NCBI RefSeq assembly: GCF_002252705.1
Contig: NZ_NQLA01000002.1
Location: 140,586 to 204,585, forward strand
Length of the DNA stretch: 64,000 bases
Direction of reading: 5' to 3'
Origin: Vulcanococcus limneticus LL
GTDB lineage: Bacteria; Cyanobacteriota; Cyanobacteriia; PCC-6307; Cyanobiaceae
Shown: piece by piece, positions 63,679 through 64,000 of the stretch
Position numbering within the stretch: position 1 is the first letter of the stretch
Layout: each line of letters begins with the position of its first letter
Made by a program: the position numbers and the translations under genes
The notes under the pieces: model-generated
The model's input: only the letters and a program-made list of their open reading frames with translations
Database searches by the model: none
What the model was told of the DNA's origin: nothing

Positions 63679-63911
63679 GGGGGGCGAATCGCCAGGGGGC
63701 TGCCATCCTCGCGCCCCCGCCGCCGAGCTGCCGGACGCGAAAGCCGCCCGCAGGCGGGGGCCCGCCCAGGCCCTGAGCACAAATACCCAAACGTCAATGG
63801 TGACGGGCCGTGTCAGCCCGCCGGAGCCGCTCTCGCGGTGGCTGGGAACGTTGTTACGATCGCGCGGTAACCCTCAGCTCGCGGGTTTTCCGCACCGCTC
63901 ATTCCGCTCTC

Positions 63912-64000
63912 ATGACGATCGCTGTAGGGCGCGCGCCACAGCGGGGATGGTTCGACGTCCTCGATGACTGGCTCAAGCGCGACCGCTTCGTTTTTGTCGG
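63912..64000 (+). CDS. psbD: Photosystem II reaction centre protein D2, 5' end only
   Basis: Only the first 29 codons and part of one more are in the window: [20 protein letters not shown] and onward to RDRFVFVG, which matches the D2 N-terminus exactly in pattern. D2 binds the second half of the PSII electron-transfer cofactors. The 233-base spacer to ycf4 should hold the strong light-regulated promoter, but I could not pick a convincing -35/-10 pair. Confidence 0.96.
   Translation, partial: MTIAVGRAPQRGWFDVLDDWLKRDRFVFV

Overview
The window is G+C-rich chromosomal DNA from a picocyanobacterium of the Synechococcus/Cyanobium type. Evidence for this is oxygenic photosynthesis genes (psbD start at the right edge, ycf4, petM, ycf39), C5-pathway tetrapyrrole synthesis (hemL), a thioredoxin reductase-thioredoxin fusion (NTRC), a split-alpha pntAB, and a tRNA-Trp / 62-residue protein / tRNA-Asp / gltX block that resembles the locus of the picocyanobacterial hyper-conserved protein. 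A sulfate ABC transporter (sbpA-cysT-cysW) hints at a freshwater, brackish or coastal strain rather than an open-ocean one; this is inference.

Layout. 1-2104: amino-acid permease (cut by the window edge) and glcD. 2246-6327: a signalling cassette of membrane histidine kinase, Rcp1-like receiver and a receiver-PAS-HD-GYP protein whose frame is broken. 6435-7763: hemL. 8025-12746: five-gene branched-chain/neutral amino-acid ABC operon. 12762-17724 (minus): polar amino-acid binding lipoprotein and fused 5-oxoprolinase. 17870-19839: a lower-G+C, gene-poor stretch with a small secreted-peptide candidate and an RTX-like calcium-binding repeat protein. 19840-26740: YajQ, MAPEG, SPFH/NfeD pair, SLOG protein, BioD-like/DRTGG protein, SDR, methionine aminopeptidase. 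26812-29668: rplS, two tRNAs, the small conserved protein, gltX. 29689-36688: Na+/H+-type antiporter, a large DUF3604/PHP-like protein, sulfate transporter. 36879-43667: polA, cysS, dxr, [2Fe-2S] protein. 43705-47946: YheT-type hydrolase and pntB-pntA2-pntA1. 48122-55048: small conserved proteins, an SF2 helicase, NTRC, infA, an RsuA-type pseudouridine synthase. 55168-62272: ycf39, petM, trm1, a 987-residue Cache-GAF-HD-GYP receptor, an alpha/beta hydrolase and ilvH. 62323-64000: cyclophilin lipoprotein, ycf4, psbD (partial).

How genes work together. Amino-acid and peptide-residue scavenging is unusually dense on the left (permease, five-gene ABC system, polar amino-acid binding protein, oxoprolinase). 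Cyclic-di-GMP-related functions recur: two HD-GYP proteins and a YajQ protein. The photosynthetic genes are assembly factors and small subunits (ycf39, petM, ycf4) plus psbD.

Most of the window is ordinary core genome. I do not see a convincing new multi-gene system. The points most worth checking are the double frameshift in the HD-GYP regulator, the perfect hairpins in front of both tRNAs flanking the small conserved protein, the RTX island with its 108-bp duplication, the DUF3604-like protein, and the HD-GYP receptor with a large insertion inside its catalytic domain.
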